A stretch of 64,000 nucleotides of DNA from Saturnia japonica (lineage: Eukaryota; Arthropoda; Insecta; Lepidoptera; Saturniidae). Each line of letters begins with the position of its first letter. The stretch's first letter is position 1. The notes under the pieces were generated by a model. That model ran no database searches and was not told the origin of the DNA. It saw only the letters and a list, made by a program, of their open reading frames with translations. A program made the position numbers and the translations under genes. This document shows positions 10,916-23,030 of this stretch, one piece after another. The stretch is taken from the NCBI GenBank assembly GCA_033032175.1, contig CM065309.1, positions 1,550,001-1,614,000 on the forward strand. The letters are read 5' to 3'.

Positions 10916-12609
10916 CATAGGACTTTGTGGCAAGCCCAAAAGGCACTCAGCCGAAATAGCATCAATAAAGATGCCAAAGAGGAAACTCTTGGCTTAGGTT
11001 GTTGCCATACATGCAGTTAGGCAAATTGCATCTATCGATTCGACTTAACTATACACTATACATATATCATATGCGTAAATATGTATTTAGTTCATCTTAA
11101 ATTGTTTTTTTTTTTTTTTACGTCTAACTACGGTCTGCAAATGTGATGTATTTTGAGTGAGTGTGAGGATTTGACCTAGGTTTGAATAGCTGCGGAGAAT
11201 TGACGTGATGATTGTACGGAATCCAAATTCACCACCCATCACCGTTAGCGAAAACAATTTTTTCTCGGGCATGGCCGCAAGCGTGCTTGGCTTCTGGGAC
11301 AAGTTTTATCGTATTAGCTACAGTTGCCTACAACATAAATCCAATTAATCTGTATATAATCTGAACAAACCCGAGTACATTACAAAATATGGTAAAACAT
11401 AAATAGGTTTAACGGTAGTTGTTTTTTTTTTGGCCGTAGATTAAGCCTTTGAACTCAAATACATATATATAATTAAACCCCACAAATAAAACGGATAATA
11501 TTTCACATGTGGCATATATGTATATGCATGCCACATTGGTCCCGAAAACTTGGCTTGTTTTAGTACGTACTATGCCACATAAATCAGACTTATGTAAACG
11601 GTTTTGGTGGAAAAAAAGAAAGAAAGAATAAGTTCATGGCTGTTTCTGTGATATGAAATATATTGTTTCTTCGGTAAAACTTAGTTCTTAAATTTATTAC
11701 TTTATTTTAGTTGAAGTCATCGGATAATTACCATATTTTTCTATATGGCTAGGTTGTGGTAGGACATAAAAATTTTGTACGACTGGATCGCGTTGACCGC
11801 ACTCCAGGTTTATAGTACCTCCATAGTGGCACGCTTAGCTAATATGAGGTAGGTATAAGCTAAGAACTGATTTTAAAAAATTCAACACCTAATAGGATAT
11901 ACATAGGCTTCAAAATTTGTATACAATGTTTTTATAACACGGGTGAAACAGTGGTTCACAGCTAGTTAAGTTAAAATAGTTAAAGTACTCATTTCTTATG
12001 AAGCAACTATGTATAGTAAAACCCTTGCCATAATGGTTCACATTGATGTGTCTTATTTGGATCCATATGATGGTAGGAAAAGGCTTTCGCTACGGTATAT
12101 AGTGAAGATGATATGTTCGCCTAACGATAATCTTCATTGATTTTGGTTTGGAATAGACTGCAGAGCCAGTATAATAAATATTTAAATAATCAAATGGTAA
12201 AAACGCTGACTACAATTTTAAACAAACGAATACATACACATGAAAAACGTAGCAAAACAACCAATCAAATCACAAGTAGCTTGCTAAAACTTTCTAACTG
12301 TTTTATCATATCTGCAAACACGAGTGTCGAGATGTCGCGGATGTGGAAAATCACACATAATTTTTAGATATATGTATGCGAATTTCAACCTTAAATTCGT
12401 GGTTTAAGGTTTTATAAAGTGCAGATGTAATGTTGCCTTATACTTGTCTTACTACTTGTATATTTAAAGCTCTGTTTGAATGTGAAATTGTTTTATTCAT
12501 TACTCAATTATTTGACTAACTATTATTTTATTTACATTCACTTGTTAGAAAATATGGAAATTATTCATCTTTATTTGATCAACTATAATTTTCTTTGTAT
12601 TCTAATTAT
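10916..12609. other. Intergenic with one hairpin
   Basis: ATGTGGCAT (11507-11515) pairs with ATGCCACAT (11528-11536) across a 12-base AT-rich loop. No gene or named repeat was seen elsewhere in the stretch. Confidence 0.4.
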
Positions 12610-12978
12610 TGTGAATAAAAGACGTCCACAATATTTTAATGTGTGCTAAATTAATAGCGCTTGTTTTATTCTTGTTTCTTACAAAGTTACAGTAGTTCGT
12701 AGTAACAATGTGGTTTCTTAATAACGTTCTTGACTGTAGTTTGCTTGTAGATTCGCTGCTTGCTGTTGCTGGTGTTGTGGTGTTTCTCGAACTGATCGCA
12801 GTACTGCCGCCCTCTCCGCTATATTTAACCTCGCCCTTTGCCTCGCAACCGGTAGTGCGATGGATTCCGTGCGGGGCGTCGCTCAGCCAATGAGCGCGCA
12901 CGCCCTGTGTGCGCGCTCTCGGCAGTACCATGAGTCACCATGCCAGATGTTCCGAGTCTGGCATGGTTCATCCTTACA
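12610..12978 (-). mobile_element. Probable solo LTR, minus orientation
   Basis: The 369-bp block begins TGTG and ends TACA on the plus strand, so it reads TGTAAGG...CACA on the minus strand. On that strand it contains a CCAAT box (12886-12890), a TATA box (TTAAATATAG, 12828-12819), an arthropod initiator TCAGTT 30 bases further on (12796-12791), and AATAAA at 12670-12665. That is the U3-R-U5 order expected of an LTR. Flanking 5-mers (ATTAT, ACTAG) do not match, so the boundaries are approximate. An open frame across it is fortuitous. Confidence 0.5.
12791..12828 (-). promoter_or_regulatory. TATA plus initiator core promoter
   Basis: TTAAATATAG is followed about 30 bases downstream on the minus strand by TCAGTT, the consensus spacing of an arthropod TATA/Inr promoter. 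It probably drives, or once drove, the LTR transcript. Confidence 0.5.
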
Positions 12979-13395
12979 ACTAGTGAAATTTATACATTTA
13001 AACTTACAACTAGCTATATTCTTATTCTAATCGTTTTAAAATACACATATTCACACATATTCAGTTCATATTATTATATCTATTCCTAACACGTATTTAT
13101 AAACCTTATTCCTAACACGTATTATTTCATTTACTTGTTCATTTTATACTATTACACTATCGTTATTCACTCGCCCCGCTCGCTGTCCGCAACACTAATG
13201 TTACCACGATTCCACACGTTGGCCCCAACACTGGCGTCAACGTTATTTGGAAATTGTTTAGTAACGTACTAGATTGATTTGCTTTTATCCCGTTGTTAGA
13301 AATGTGTCTACTATACCATTTCCAAATTTTATTTTCTCGATGACAGCTCCTGTGAAAACTTGAACGAGCGTCTTTTTTACATAATGTATGCATTC
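12979..13395. other. Possible interior remnant next to the LTR
   Basis: A 16-bp block ATTCCTAACACGTATT occurs twice (13082-13097 and 13108-13123), and TTACAACTAG occurs at about 12974 and 13009. A minus-strand frame 13163-13393 covers a GC-rich piece (13170-13250) with no recognised domain. It may be leader sequence of the same retroelement. Confidence 0.35.
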
Positions 13396-15049
13396 TTTTA
13401 TAAAAATATGACGTTTACACTCGTACAAGGTTATACCAAAGTCGGAAAAACTGATAGGAATGGAGCTATATCGATAAACGTAACACGATAACAGATCCGA
13501 TATTTTTTAACAAAATGTAAGAAACTAAACTAATGCCGCATACTTTTGTCAAAATTTATTAACTAATATTATATTTCATTACAAGATGTAACACGTATTG
13601 ATTGTTTATTGATAATGCCAACTTCTTCAAAATTTTCGAAGCCGTTGTAAAATAAGTAGGTCGACATCGACATATGCAATCGATATCATTACTTATTTGG
13701 TCACAACACTACAACTATCAAATTAGAACTGTCATCGAGAAAATACAGAAATGGAAATAGTTATAATTCACAAAATCTATATGGAAATAATTAATCTGTT
13801 TTTTACTAACTATAATTTTAAATGTGTCTAATAAAAGGCTCGATCGATCTGGAAATAACTAATTCATTACGCTTATTTGAATAATCTCGATAATTACGGA
13901 TTACTTTATATCTTCCCAGCTAATTAATTGTTTTGTGTATACGCTAACTAACGTTTTTAAGTCATTACCAAAAATATAGACCTATATTTAGATAACGTTT
14001 CTTAATTTATAATTTAGTAAAAAAACTTAGATAAATTTTAGGTAAGTAGATTTGAGATAATAGTTTGAAGTTTCGACTAAGTAAGTAAAAATCTGATAAA
14101 TTCTATTTCGTTAATAGCTTCAAGTTTTATGTTAAGATTCCTATAAATATTGTCAGTTTGCGGTATAGAAAACTTAAGGACTAATCAATAAACTATATTT
14201 TACTGTTTGAAAATTATTATATAGTGAACCTATATGCGGGATGTTTGAAAATGATACCTCTTATATATATGTTCATAAAATACGGTGCAAAGTAATGTTT
14301 TATAGCACAAGTAAACAAAAAAATCCGAAAACCGTTAATTTGTAATTATGCAAGAAAAAAATGTACGATTACAAATTTTTTTTGCAGTTGGTAAACTGAC
14401 CCCGGCATATATCAATGTATGGGGACAACAGTTTTCCAACGGCAAAGTTAAATTTGTCCATCGATATTTTATATTTTCGTTCAAATTGTTCAATGCTTTT
14501 TTCAGTAATTTTACCTAATTATTTTGGTAAATGTGCCCATATAATTACGGAAACCCGCTTTACCTGAAAAAAAATTTGGCAACACTGATGGTGATCGTGA
14601 TCCAGTTAAACACAATTATGGTGTCCCAACCACTCAGCAAAAACAGTCTGGTCGAATGATCGTCAAATTAAGCTAAGCTATAAAGCAAATTGGCCCGAAT
14701 AAATTCATACGAAATTTAACGATACCTAAATATTGTAATAAACGTAAACGTAATAAATACACAATAATGGACTTTGTATACTTTGCGAATCTCTGTTAAT
14801 ATTAATTTGTTTGTTTTCTCTTAGCGAAACCGATGTCTCGGTATTGTTTGTATTTCAAAATCCGTTATTTATAATTAAAAACGAAAGTCTTCTAGCAATT
14901 TTCAATTAAATAAATTTTCTTTTAAGGAAAGTCTTTCGACTCGAGTCAGGTTGCTTTCTATTATATCTTGATGATTTTGTTCGAGCTTAAATATTGTAGG
15001 GGGTGTCATTATAAGCTTTTGTATCGATCTAAAAGACTTTAATCTAAGA
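13396..15049. other. Intergenic, nothing recognised
   Basis: Strongly AT-rich. No coding frame, tRNA-like head or repeat shared with the rest of the window was found. Confidence 0.45.
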
Positions 15050-15054
15050 GAGGT

Positions 15055-15300
15055 AGGGTACAGAATAAGAGGAAGGAAACAGATAAATGTCTTTAGAGAT
15101 TTCTCTACACTTAGGGCAGTCCGACTGATGGACTACCTCCACCCTAAAGAAGATCGCAGCCAAATAACCTTGTTGTGTTCCTGGGGTGAGTAGTGTCTCC
15201 AGAGCTCCTTGGGGTAGGGGGTTCAATCACGAGAATGATATTACAAGCGTTCATAGGCTGCAGTACCCGCTTACCATCAGGTGGGCCGGATGCTTGTTTG
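15055..15300 (-). repeat. R-I dispersed repeat, copy 1
   Basis: On the minus strand it runs from 'GCCCACCTGATGGTAAGCGG' through 'GAGCTCTGGAGACAC' to 'GTAGAGAAATCTCTAAAG'. The same blocks occur in order at 19410-19640 and 57220-57470. It is likely a SINE or LINE tail. Confidence 0.8.
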
Positions 15301-15552
15301 TCAAATTTGTAGTATAAAAAAGAACACTTTGCGTAATTAGAAAAGTACAGGCGCCTACAGCTTACAAGATTTATTTCTGTTCAAGATTGATTACAAAACA
15401 ATACGTTTTGTTTTTACTAGAAAGTGTAATACATATATTATCAAATAATTATGTACGTACTTCAATAAAAAATATTGACCAACACTATTTATTCTCGTTT
15501 AGAAATATGTTTAGAGTAAAAAGTTTTAGAATTTAATGTGTATGAATGTAAA

Positions 15553-16056
15553 CTAGCTCTGCCCGCGGCTGTTCTCTCGTAGATTACAGAGTACCGTCGA
15601 TCGGGCACATGCGTGAACCGTGCTCCCGCTTATTAAAATTGCTTATTGTAGATGATCCTTAGAAGATAGATATATGCTCTCTGTGACTTTTTTTAGATTT
15701 TTTTCAATATCTACGATTATGTAGTGGATTAATTTGAAATATCTCGCATGGTTTACTTAGCGTAAGCCATTTTAGCGCCCGAATTGTTTCACCGTGGGCT
15801 GTTTTTTATTATTAGCACGGAGCCCTAATTCTTTTTCTAAAATAAAAGTAACATATATTACTTCTTCTAACAGCTACATGCCAGTAAAAGTCCCGTCAAA
15901 ATCGGTCCAACCGTTTTGGCGATTACCCGGTTCAAACAGACAGACAACGAAAATTACAAAAATTGGTGTTTTAAGTAACGTATATACTTTCATACGCATT
16001 TAGTATAAAACTGTTATTTTGACAAACATTTCAGTTTTATTAATTGTATAAATTGA
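15553..16056 (+). repeat. R-A dispersed repeat, copy 3
   Basis: The head is 'CTAGCTCTGCCCGCGGCTG' and the tail includes 'CGGTCCAACCGTTTTGGCG' then 'CAAACAGACAGACAAC'. It is more diverged at its head than copies 1 and 4. Confidence 0.8.
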
Positions 16057-16460
16057 TGTAATTATACCATTACTTTTTTAATGTACAGATAAAATATTGT
16101 CTTTGCAATGTATTCGCCGCTTCAAAGTTATATCGAACATTCGATAACGAACTGTCAAATGTGCATTCTCTAAACGGCTGAACTATAAACGATTTCATAC
16201 CGATTTTATACGATACCGAATATTAAACCAAACTATACAAATATAGACGAGAAACTCAACTATTATATACATTAAACATATTACGTATACTCTGCGCTGA
16301 ATAAATATGGTTCTGTGTATTTAAACTTTCAAATTGGATTCAGTATTGATATCAATATTGTTTTAACCCGCGTTTCAAAAGAAATATCTGTGAAGCTTAA
16401 TATCGGGTTTGCGTCAATAAAATGAATAATCAAAATGAAATATGAATTAATACCATTAAT
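16057..16460. other. Intergenic, nothing recognised
   Basis: AT-rich, with no gene or shared repeat visible. Confidence 0.4.
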
Positions 16461-16464
16461 TAAT

Positions 16465-16800
16465 ACAAGCCTGCTGGGCAACGAGGCCTCTTTCCTAGGA
16501 AAGGCACGGGTTTAACTACCACGACAGTACACGGTGTATTAACGATTTCAAACGACAAGAAATCAATAGTTCTCAAGCGTTCATATTTTCTTTAACCGTC
16601 AGTTGCTTGTGTTACCAATTCAAATTAGTAAATGTACGAGAATTGAAAAGATCAATTCGATAAATTCGTTGGTAAATCCTGGAATTCGAACCTGCAGATA
16701 TTGAATCGAAATTCCGCACGTATAAATCACTCGACCACCATGACCTTTTCAATTTATGATTTGCGAAAGTGCTTACTGAAATCGGGTTTGCGTCTCCTAT
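16465..16800 (-). repeat. tRNA-headed SINE
   Basis: The minus strand shows an A-box-like TGGTCGAGTGAT near 16738-16727 and a B box GGTTCGAATTCC near 16693-16682, at tRNA-like spacing. The block 'AAATTAGTAAATGTACG' is shared with 57044-57060 in a second copy. It is non-coding despite an overlapping 75-codon frame. Confidence 0.6.
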
Positions 16801-17458
16801 GATCCCACCTTCGGATGCCTTGTAAATAGACACCCTCAAGTTAAGACGGTCCTGATTTTGAATAACAATATTTAATTAGTAATAAAAATGGATATTGTTC
16901 ATTTTAGTGTTTTTTAATAAATATTTTTTAAGTTAGTAAAGATTACAATTATTTTCGAACTAATATAGCAATACAATAAAGGTTTTCAAAATCTCAAAAA
17001 CTTTCAAATGACTCGAAACTTATAGGTACACATTCAAAACCAGTTAAATCAAATATCAGCTCATAATTAATTCCGGAACGTTGGTATTAACAAATAGTTC
17101 CTTTTGATCTACCTACTGAGGGAGGTCGTGAGTCGATGTTACGCTTTGCGACGTAATAACTTTCTTAGACTTAATTAAACTTGTCTCCGAGGATTTAGTC
17201 TCATAATTTACAGATCTAGTGGTGTTCGAACTTTACTTGTGAAATTAATTTTACTGGTTTGAAGTCCGGCAATATTCACGGCGTCCCATTGTTGTTCGAA
17301 GAGTGATTTTATAATTTGCGTACATTTGTACACGGAATTCTGGATGGTTAACTAGGTCGCGTAGCTTAGTTAAAGCTAAGTGGATAATCCACGGCAATAG
17401 GCCCAGCCGAGGTTTGGCTACTTTCGCACCTTTAGGCCTGTTTACATTTCTGCTGACT
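16801..17458. other. Intergenic
   Basis: About 17355-17480 resembles the 3' end of the LINE seen at 33660-33812 only weakly ('GCCTTCAG' blocks). Nothing else was recognised. Confidence 0.35.
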
Positions 17459-17547
17459 GCCTTCAGCCCGTTGAAGCTGAAGGCAAAGAAATTTTTGTTG
17501 TGATCTTAAGTGAATTGTGAGGCGGGGGGGAGGGGGTGGGGTAGGGG
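17459..17547 (+). other. Perfect hairpin followed by G-quadruplex motif
   Basis: A hairpin with 9-bp arms (GCCTTCAGC / GCTGAAGGC, about 17461-17486) precedes four uninterrupted G-runs at 17524-17530, 17532-17536, 17538-17541 and 17544-17547, separated by A, T and TA. Such short loops and runs of four or more G meet the strict intramolecular quadruplex pattern. The function is unknown. Confidence 0.7.
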
Positions 17548-18386
17548 TGTACTCCTCAGCTGCGACAATATGTTGTTAACTTTCAATACGAAAGTTCAAC
17601 GTGAAGCGAGTAATTTTACGTACAATATCACTACAATCTCCTCATAAAGGAGTATAATGAGGAGTGTCATCGAAAGTTTTCGAAAACCGAAAATTACAAG
17701 AATTAAACGTTACAATTCTAACATCGTTGAAACGTTTATAGAGGCTACAGAACGAGTTTCATTACGCGTAACGTAATTTTACAGTAATGTTCTTGAACTG
17801 GCATTAGTATAACTACCTACTTAAGTTATGAAAACATACAAAACACAATCCGCCAGTTGACAGTATGTTTAAAGTTTAAAGATAATTATTTAATTTTAAA
17901 AACGCTATTGACAAAAAGCCTACAACACAAAATTAACTATTATACCATTATTGGACGCAAGTCACCTCATTCACGAAAATCAAAAACCGTGATGCTATCG
18001 TTCATACACAATTGGATTTTATTAGATTTTTTATGATAAGTGATTCTAAAGTTACTATAAAGTGTGTAAAAACATTAAAACTATAGTAAACTTCCAGTAG
18101 AATCAACTTAGCACATAATATCTTGAATCTCATTTTTATTTATTGAACGATGACGTAATACGTAGTCACGTTATCATTACGCCGTGTTTTTGTGGCATTT
18201 TTTTTTTTATTTAAACAAAAAAGAAACATTTTGATGTGTAGATAATGGATAAATATTAATTCACGGAGAATAATTTCAACATATAAAGTATTAAAAACAA
18301 TTCTCCAAAAGTCGTACGTCATCTATAATATCAATTCATACAAAGTAAGTATGTTATTTGGGTATTACCACACAACAATAAATGAC
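17548..18386. other. Intergenic with one stem
   Basis: CTCCTCAT and ATGAGGAG (about 17638-17665) form an 8-bp stem. There is no gene. Confidence 0.4.
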
Positions 18387-18608
18387 CCTCGGTGGACGGC
18401 GCTCGAAAAATGGACGGCCGAAGGGGCCAAGGAGTTTTAGTTTGGCGACCATACACTGGACGACGCAGCGTGGGGCAAATCAGTCACAAGGTTATCCGAC
18501 GACCTGATAAAGATTGCGGAAAGTCGCTAGATGCGGGCAGCATAGGACCAGTCCTTCTGATCATCTTTGGAGGAAGCCTATATCCAGCATTGGACATCTT
18601 TCGGGTGA
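18387..18608 (+). pseudogene. LINE ORF2 C-terminal fragment (RTE-like)
   Basis: Across frames, the text reads 'RPYTGRRSVG', then 'SDDLIKIA', then 'SLEEAYIQHWTSFG' and a TGA at 18606-18608. This is the usual C-terminal end of RTE-like LINE polymerases in Lepidoptera, downstream of the reverse transcriptase. At least two frameshifts and internal stops break it. The fragment at 43940-44400 appears to be an upstream part of the same LINE family. Confidence 0.75.
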
Positions 18609-19409
18609 GATGACAATAATGACACTCCCTCGGTAGGTAACGTCACGTACGTACCAAATTTGCATTTATTTTACCTATTTGTAATGTAACTAGAACTAAA
18701 CAAACGTTCACTGTAACACTAGATGATATGAGTTTGTTATACATTAAACTGAACTTTTTTCCACCAGGAACTGAAAGAGCAACACACAAAAAATTAAAAG
18801 TGCAATAGAGAAAGGGTTATAGATTTTCTGTATCTCTCACTGTAACCGCTTTTTTAGGGCTAAAAGCGCCACAGTTGTCAAAATAGTCGAATTTAAAGTA
18901 AATTAATATTTTATTATACATCTGACATTGGATAGTATTTTGTGCGTGTGTACAATGAAAAATGAATAAAATTATAACACTTTCGCTATCTCTTATCTAG
19001 TTTTACGATTCGTCAGTCTAGTTCTTTCTCTGTTTACGCCTTAAGTGAACTAGTATCATTTAACTACTCTACTAATCGGGGCTACGTGTAATTTAATTAC
19101 AAGATGGTTTAACCCTTACACGAATGTTTTGCATGCTTCTACACTCGTTCCTTTCGCTCAACATGAATATATTATACCAACAAGAGGGATGGAAATAAAT
19201 AGTGTTTAGAATGGGAGAAATCGAGAAAGCGTTGTCAGATGAGTAAAGTCTTTTAAGATAATGGGATAAATTTTAAACCAAACATCTTAGTACCTGTAGA
19301 ATAAAACTTTCCGAGAAGTAATGAATGTTGTGCCAAAATAATATTGATAATTCTTTGTATAAATGTACTGAAACGTCCTTTTTATACAACTAAATTGACG
19401 AACAAGTGT
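18609..19409. other. Intergenic, nothing recognised
   Basis: No coding frame or shared repeat seen. Confidence 0.4.
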
Positions 19410-19640
19410 ACGGCCTGCCTAATAGTAAGTAGTTACTGTAGCTTATGGACGCTAATAGCTCTACAGGTATCAATAGCACGTTGAAGACCTGGAACCCCTC
19501 TTCCCCAAGATGCTCTAGAAACCCCACTTACTATAAGAACACAACACAATAATATTTGTGTGCAATCTCCTGTAAGGTGGAGGTATTCACCAGTCGGGCT
19601 GCCCCAAGTTGATAGAAATCTCCAAAGAGATTTTTTCCCT
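19410..19640 (+). repeat. R-I dispersed repeat, copy 2
   Basis: It contains 'GGCCTGCCTAATAGTAAG', 'AAGATGCTCTAGAAACCC', 'AAGGTGGAGGTATTCACC' and 'GATAGAAATCTCCAAAG', collinear with 15055-15300 (reversed) and 57220-57470. Confidence 0.8.
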
Positions 19641-20482
19641 TTTCTCTACATCTCGAATTGAGTTATTCAATCGTACTTGGGAACATTATTTCCATTTATT
19701 TCTATATTAAATTGACTTACTGCAGTTTTATCAGCCCATTCCAAGCAAATGTTAAATGCTGATATAGCTTGTGATTGGGAAATTTTAACAACATTTGCAG
19801 TAGGACCATCGTCAGTAGAATTCTTGCCAGACTGGTCAGTCATAAGAAGGCAGAAACACATCAGTCAGTCAGCATTTTGATAGAAAGTGATTAAAGCGAC
19901 GTTCGAATTAACCTGGATAAGGATTATAAAGGCTCTGCTGTATTACTATTGCCTAACTACATTAATTCTTTACAAAAATTCAACGAAAAACAAAAACAGT
20001 TTTTCGTCAGTCGATCTATTTTGAGTAGCGCGGTTTCCGGAGCGAATCTCCAGTGATTATTCTCAGTTTGTTTTTCTACACTTCCACTCTAAAGATCGAA
20101 GCGATGAGCTGTCTTTTGGCATAATTTTATTTCTGTTTCGTTTTTGACATTGAATGAATTACTCATTTATTTTCCTCGTATTCAATTCTATGAAAAAATA
20201 CAATTATTAAAAACTTTTATTCTGTTACTAATGAATAAACTTTAATTATAGACCATACTAGCTTTAAAAATATTATATATATACACCAATCACTTTGAAT
20301 AATCAATTCGATACTTAACATTAATTTAACTCAATCATACAATGCACCTCAATGTAAGTGGAAACGTCCATTAAAATCCAAGATAAACTAAGAGGTAGCA
20401 TTAAGCTATAGTAATTATGTACAATTTTATTACCATCAATATTTGTATCAGGTTTTATGTATAAAAAAAGAAGTATATAGCA
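19641..20482. other. Upstream of the candidate promoter
   Basis: No gene is recognised; the minus frame at 19667-19861 has no motif. AT content falls off near the right end. Confidence 0.4.
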
Positions 20483-20522
20483 GACGTTCAGGGAACGTCA
20501 GACGCATGCGTCTAAATATAAC
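20483..20522 (+). promoter_or_regulatory. Adjacent palindromes with TATA-like box
   Basis: GACGTTC-AGG-GAACGTC (20483-20499) is a perfect 7-bp inverted repeat. It abuts the perfect 14-bp palindrome AGACGCATGCGTCT (20500-20513), and TAAATATAA follows at 20513-20521. Two dimer-type sites immediately 5' of a TATA-like box, 150-190 bases before a candidate first exon, suggest a promoter with transcription-factor sites. The factor is not identified. Confidence 0.5.
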
Positions 20523-20672
20523 TGCCACGCGCGCCCACAAAACAACAATTCATAATATTTAGAATCGCGTCGTACGCGCACGTTTCTATAATCCGTATGT
20601 TCGTGAAATGTCCTCTCTGTAATCACAAAAATGGAATCTAGGACGTGAGTGAGTGTTTTAGTGAGTGAAATA

Positions 20673-20805
20673 ATGTTTTCCAATTTTAAATTACCGATAC
20701 TGAAACAGAAATCGGCTCACGAAGAACCCTTATACTGCTATAGGAGCGTAAGGAGTAAGCCACCGAAAACTCCAACGCTTTCCCGCGTGAAACGGCATCA
20801 AAGAC
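20673..20805 (+). CDS. Candidate first coding exon of unknown gene
   Basis: An ATG at 20673 opens 44 codons plus one base up to a consensus donor, GTAAGTTTTT, at 20806. The peptide starts MFSNFKLPILKQK and is rich in Lys, Arg and Pro, with a basic end 'RVKRHQR'. I see no domain, signal peptide or membrane segment. Codons are richer in GC than the surrounding DNA. The palindromic TATA promoter lies about 150 bases upstream. The exon ends in phase 1. That is compatible with the acceptor at 24468 (a small two-exon gene) and with the GRIP PDZ exon at 63352, which also needs one preceding base. In the second case the front half of PDZ1 must come from an exon I did not find. It could also be a long 5' leader frame. 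Confidence 0.42.
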
Positions 20806-22270
20806 GTAAGTTTTTATGGTTTATCTCAATCCCTGTATTCGTTTCTTTACTGTGCAGTCTATAATCAACGATCGGTATCTTTGTAAATAATCTATTTAGT
20901 GTTAAAGTTGTATTGCTGTCTAATCAAAAAAGGACTGAATGATACCAAAAATAATCATTAAAATCTGGTCATTTTATCACTTAATTTGCTAATATCTGGG
21001 CGACCGAACAGTACTCGGTATCTTATATACAACAAAAAAACACCTTTCTTGGTAAACTTGGAATGTAAAACAATATCTAAATGCAAAGTTTCATGGAAAT
21101 CGTTGGAGCCATTTCCGAGAAACATGTATAAAATACACTATACAAAATACTAGAATTGCTCACTTAATATAATAAGATTTGCGTTAAAAAAAAATGGATA
21201 GTAAAAAGTGTTAAGGTGGCCAAACTTCTTGATGAAGTAATACGTCATGATTTCATAATGCATTTATATGTCAAAGTGCATAGTATTTAGTGATCTCCAT
21301 TGATTTTAGTTTCACAACAAAATTACGTAGGCGGTTGTGCAAAGCTCTTTTATCTGTGTATGCAAACATAAACAAAGCTTAATGAGGTGCGGCATGTGTA
21401 CGCTGCAAATTCTGGAATTAGATGTTTTTACTAATAAGATGCACGTTCGAAATCCGGGATGAGCTCTTTACTGCGTATGGGCGAAACCGTGGTGCAAACA
21501 GACGCCGCAAATTGAAACGGTGCGTCTACCGACTTAATTTGCATACGTGTAAGAACTACTCATTATTCCAGTTGTAGACACGAAGGCAGGTGTCTACGTA
21601 CACGCTCGAGATTTCCAGTTTCAATTAAACCAGCAGCAACTAGCGAGTTCTTAGAATACCATACATACAACCATACATAAGCATAACAAGATTCAGCCAG
21701 TTTCATTTTCCTTTCTTTTATAACAAAGTAAATAAACAGTGAATATTAAAGAAAGAAAGAAAGCACATTTATTTTTTGTTGAAAACACGGACATAATTAC
21801 AAACATTAGCTTACCATAAATTGGATAATTACTAATATAATAATGCTACGTTGCTAAACAAATGCCGCATACAACATCGAAGTGAGTCTCAGTTCCAGCA
21901 TATGCTATAACAAATAGGCATTATTAGCTTAAAATTAATGTATAGGGGTGAATTAAATTTTCCTAGTTAATCTATGTAAATCTGGTCCTTTGATAGGATT
22001 GGCTGTTACTTTAAGGTTAAACCTATATGTAGAAGTAAAGTTGACAAAAAAAAAATAATATCATTTCTTTTGTAAACTAAGTATTTCAAATTCCATTTCA
22101 TTTACCTAATCTTCAAGCTTAAGATTTTTAGATAGCCACATTAAAAAAAAATAGTCTAGTAGAGATAACCCTTTTCTAAATTATCAGGGTCTACTAAGAA
22201 ATTTCCAACAAAGACCCAAACTTAAACGCGTAGTTTTGAATTAAATGGTAATTTACATAAACAGGGGTCT
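20806..22270. other. Candidate intron with LINE-tail fragment
   Basis: About 21035-21185 ('CAAAGTTTCATGGAAATCG' to 'AGAATTGCTCACTTAATAT') resembles an insect LINE 3' tail; it has no second copy here. A short (AAAG)n run lies near 21752-21764. Confidence 0.4.
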
Positions 22271-22400
22271 GTACGTCGGTATGCATTAAACGGATATCAA
22301 ATTAAGGAACGAAAGGCGGAGAGGGACTTTCAAAGAATGTATATGACGTTAACTACCTTTCAAGAGCCAAGTTTTGTACATTATTGTGTAGTGGTATTAA
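22271..22400 (+). repeat. R-L diverged duplicate, left copy
   Basis: It shares 'TGCATTAAACG', 'AAATTAAG', 'GACGTTAACT' and 'GCCAAG' in the same order and similar spacing with 23031-23160, about 760 bp away in the same orientation. Its nature is unknown. Confidence 0.5.
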
Positions 22401-23030
22401 GTCCATCAAAAATATTAAATTTTGCTTGGAATAGATTTTAAATAATGTTTTTCTAATTATCCTGATAGAGCAATCATAGCTTATTCATCTTATGTTACCA
22501 TATTAACCAATATCTTCATCTTTTTGTAAACAGAATTAAAATTATTTCTAGTTATAGTAAAAACGGCATAAGATCTATCGCTTTATATATTGATCTAATT
22601 CAATGATTTTAGCCCATCAGTATCAGCTTTAGATATAGTATGAGCTGTTTTTGCAAAATGTCTCCTCAGGTTTAAACCTTAGTGCATTTTTATTGCATGG
22701 ATCGTTAGTTCCTATTTCGTCTTCAATGTCATGAACCAGTTATATAAACATGATTTTCTATTAATGTGTTATCTTGGATTCTACGACTTAGTTAATGATG
22801 AATGAATACTTTATTACACTTTTAGTTTATACACTGGCGAGCTTAATGCCACAAAGCATTTTCTTCCAGCTAAGCTGTAATGTGTAAAAAATTATTTATC
22901 ACCTTTATTTTTCCATTCGGAAATTTTAGTTAATTTATTCAATAAAAAAGATCATATCATATCTTAGCAAATTATATAATTCGTTAAGAAAACCAGGTCT
23001 AATGAAATTTACATAGCGAGCAAAAGCATG

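Noticed and set aside
12602..12931. Minus-strand frame of 109 codons
   Set aside because: It spans the LTR promoter, leader and poly(A) signal in order, so it is better explained as a fortuitous frame across a solo LTR.
12605..12983. Target duplication of the LTR at 12610-12978
   Set aside because: ATTAT and ACTAG do not match, so the element call rests on internal signals only.
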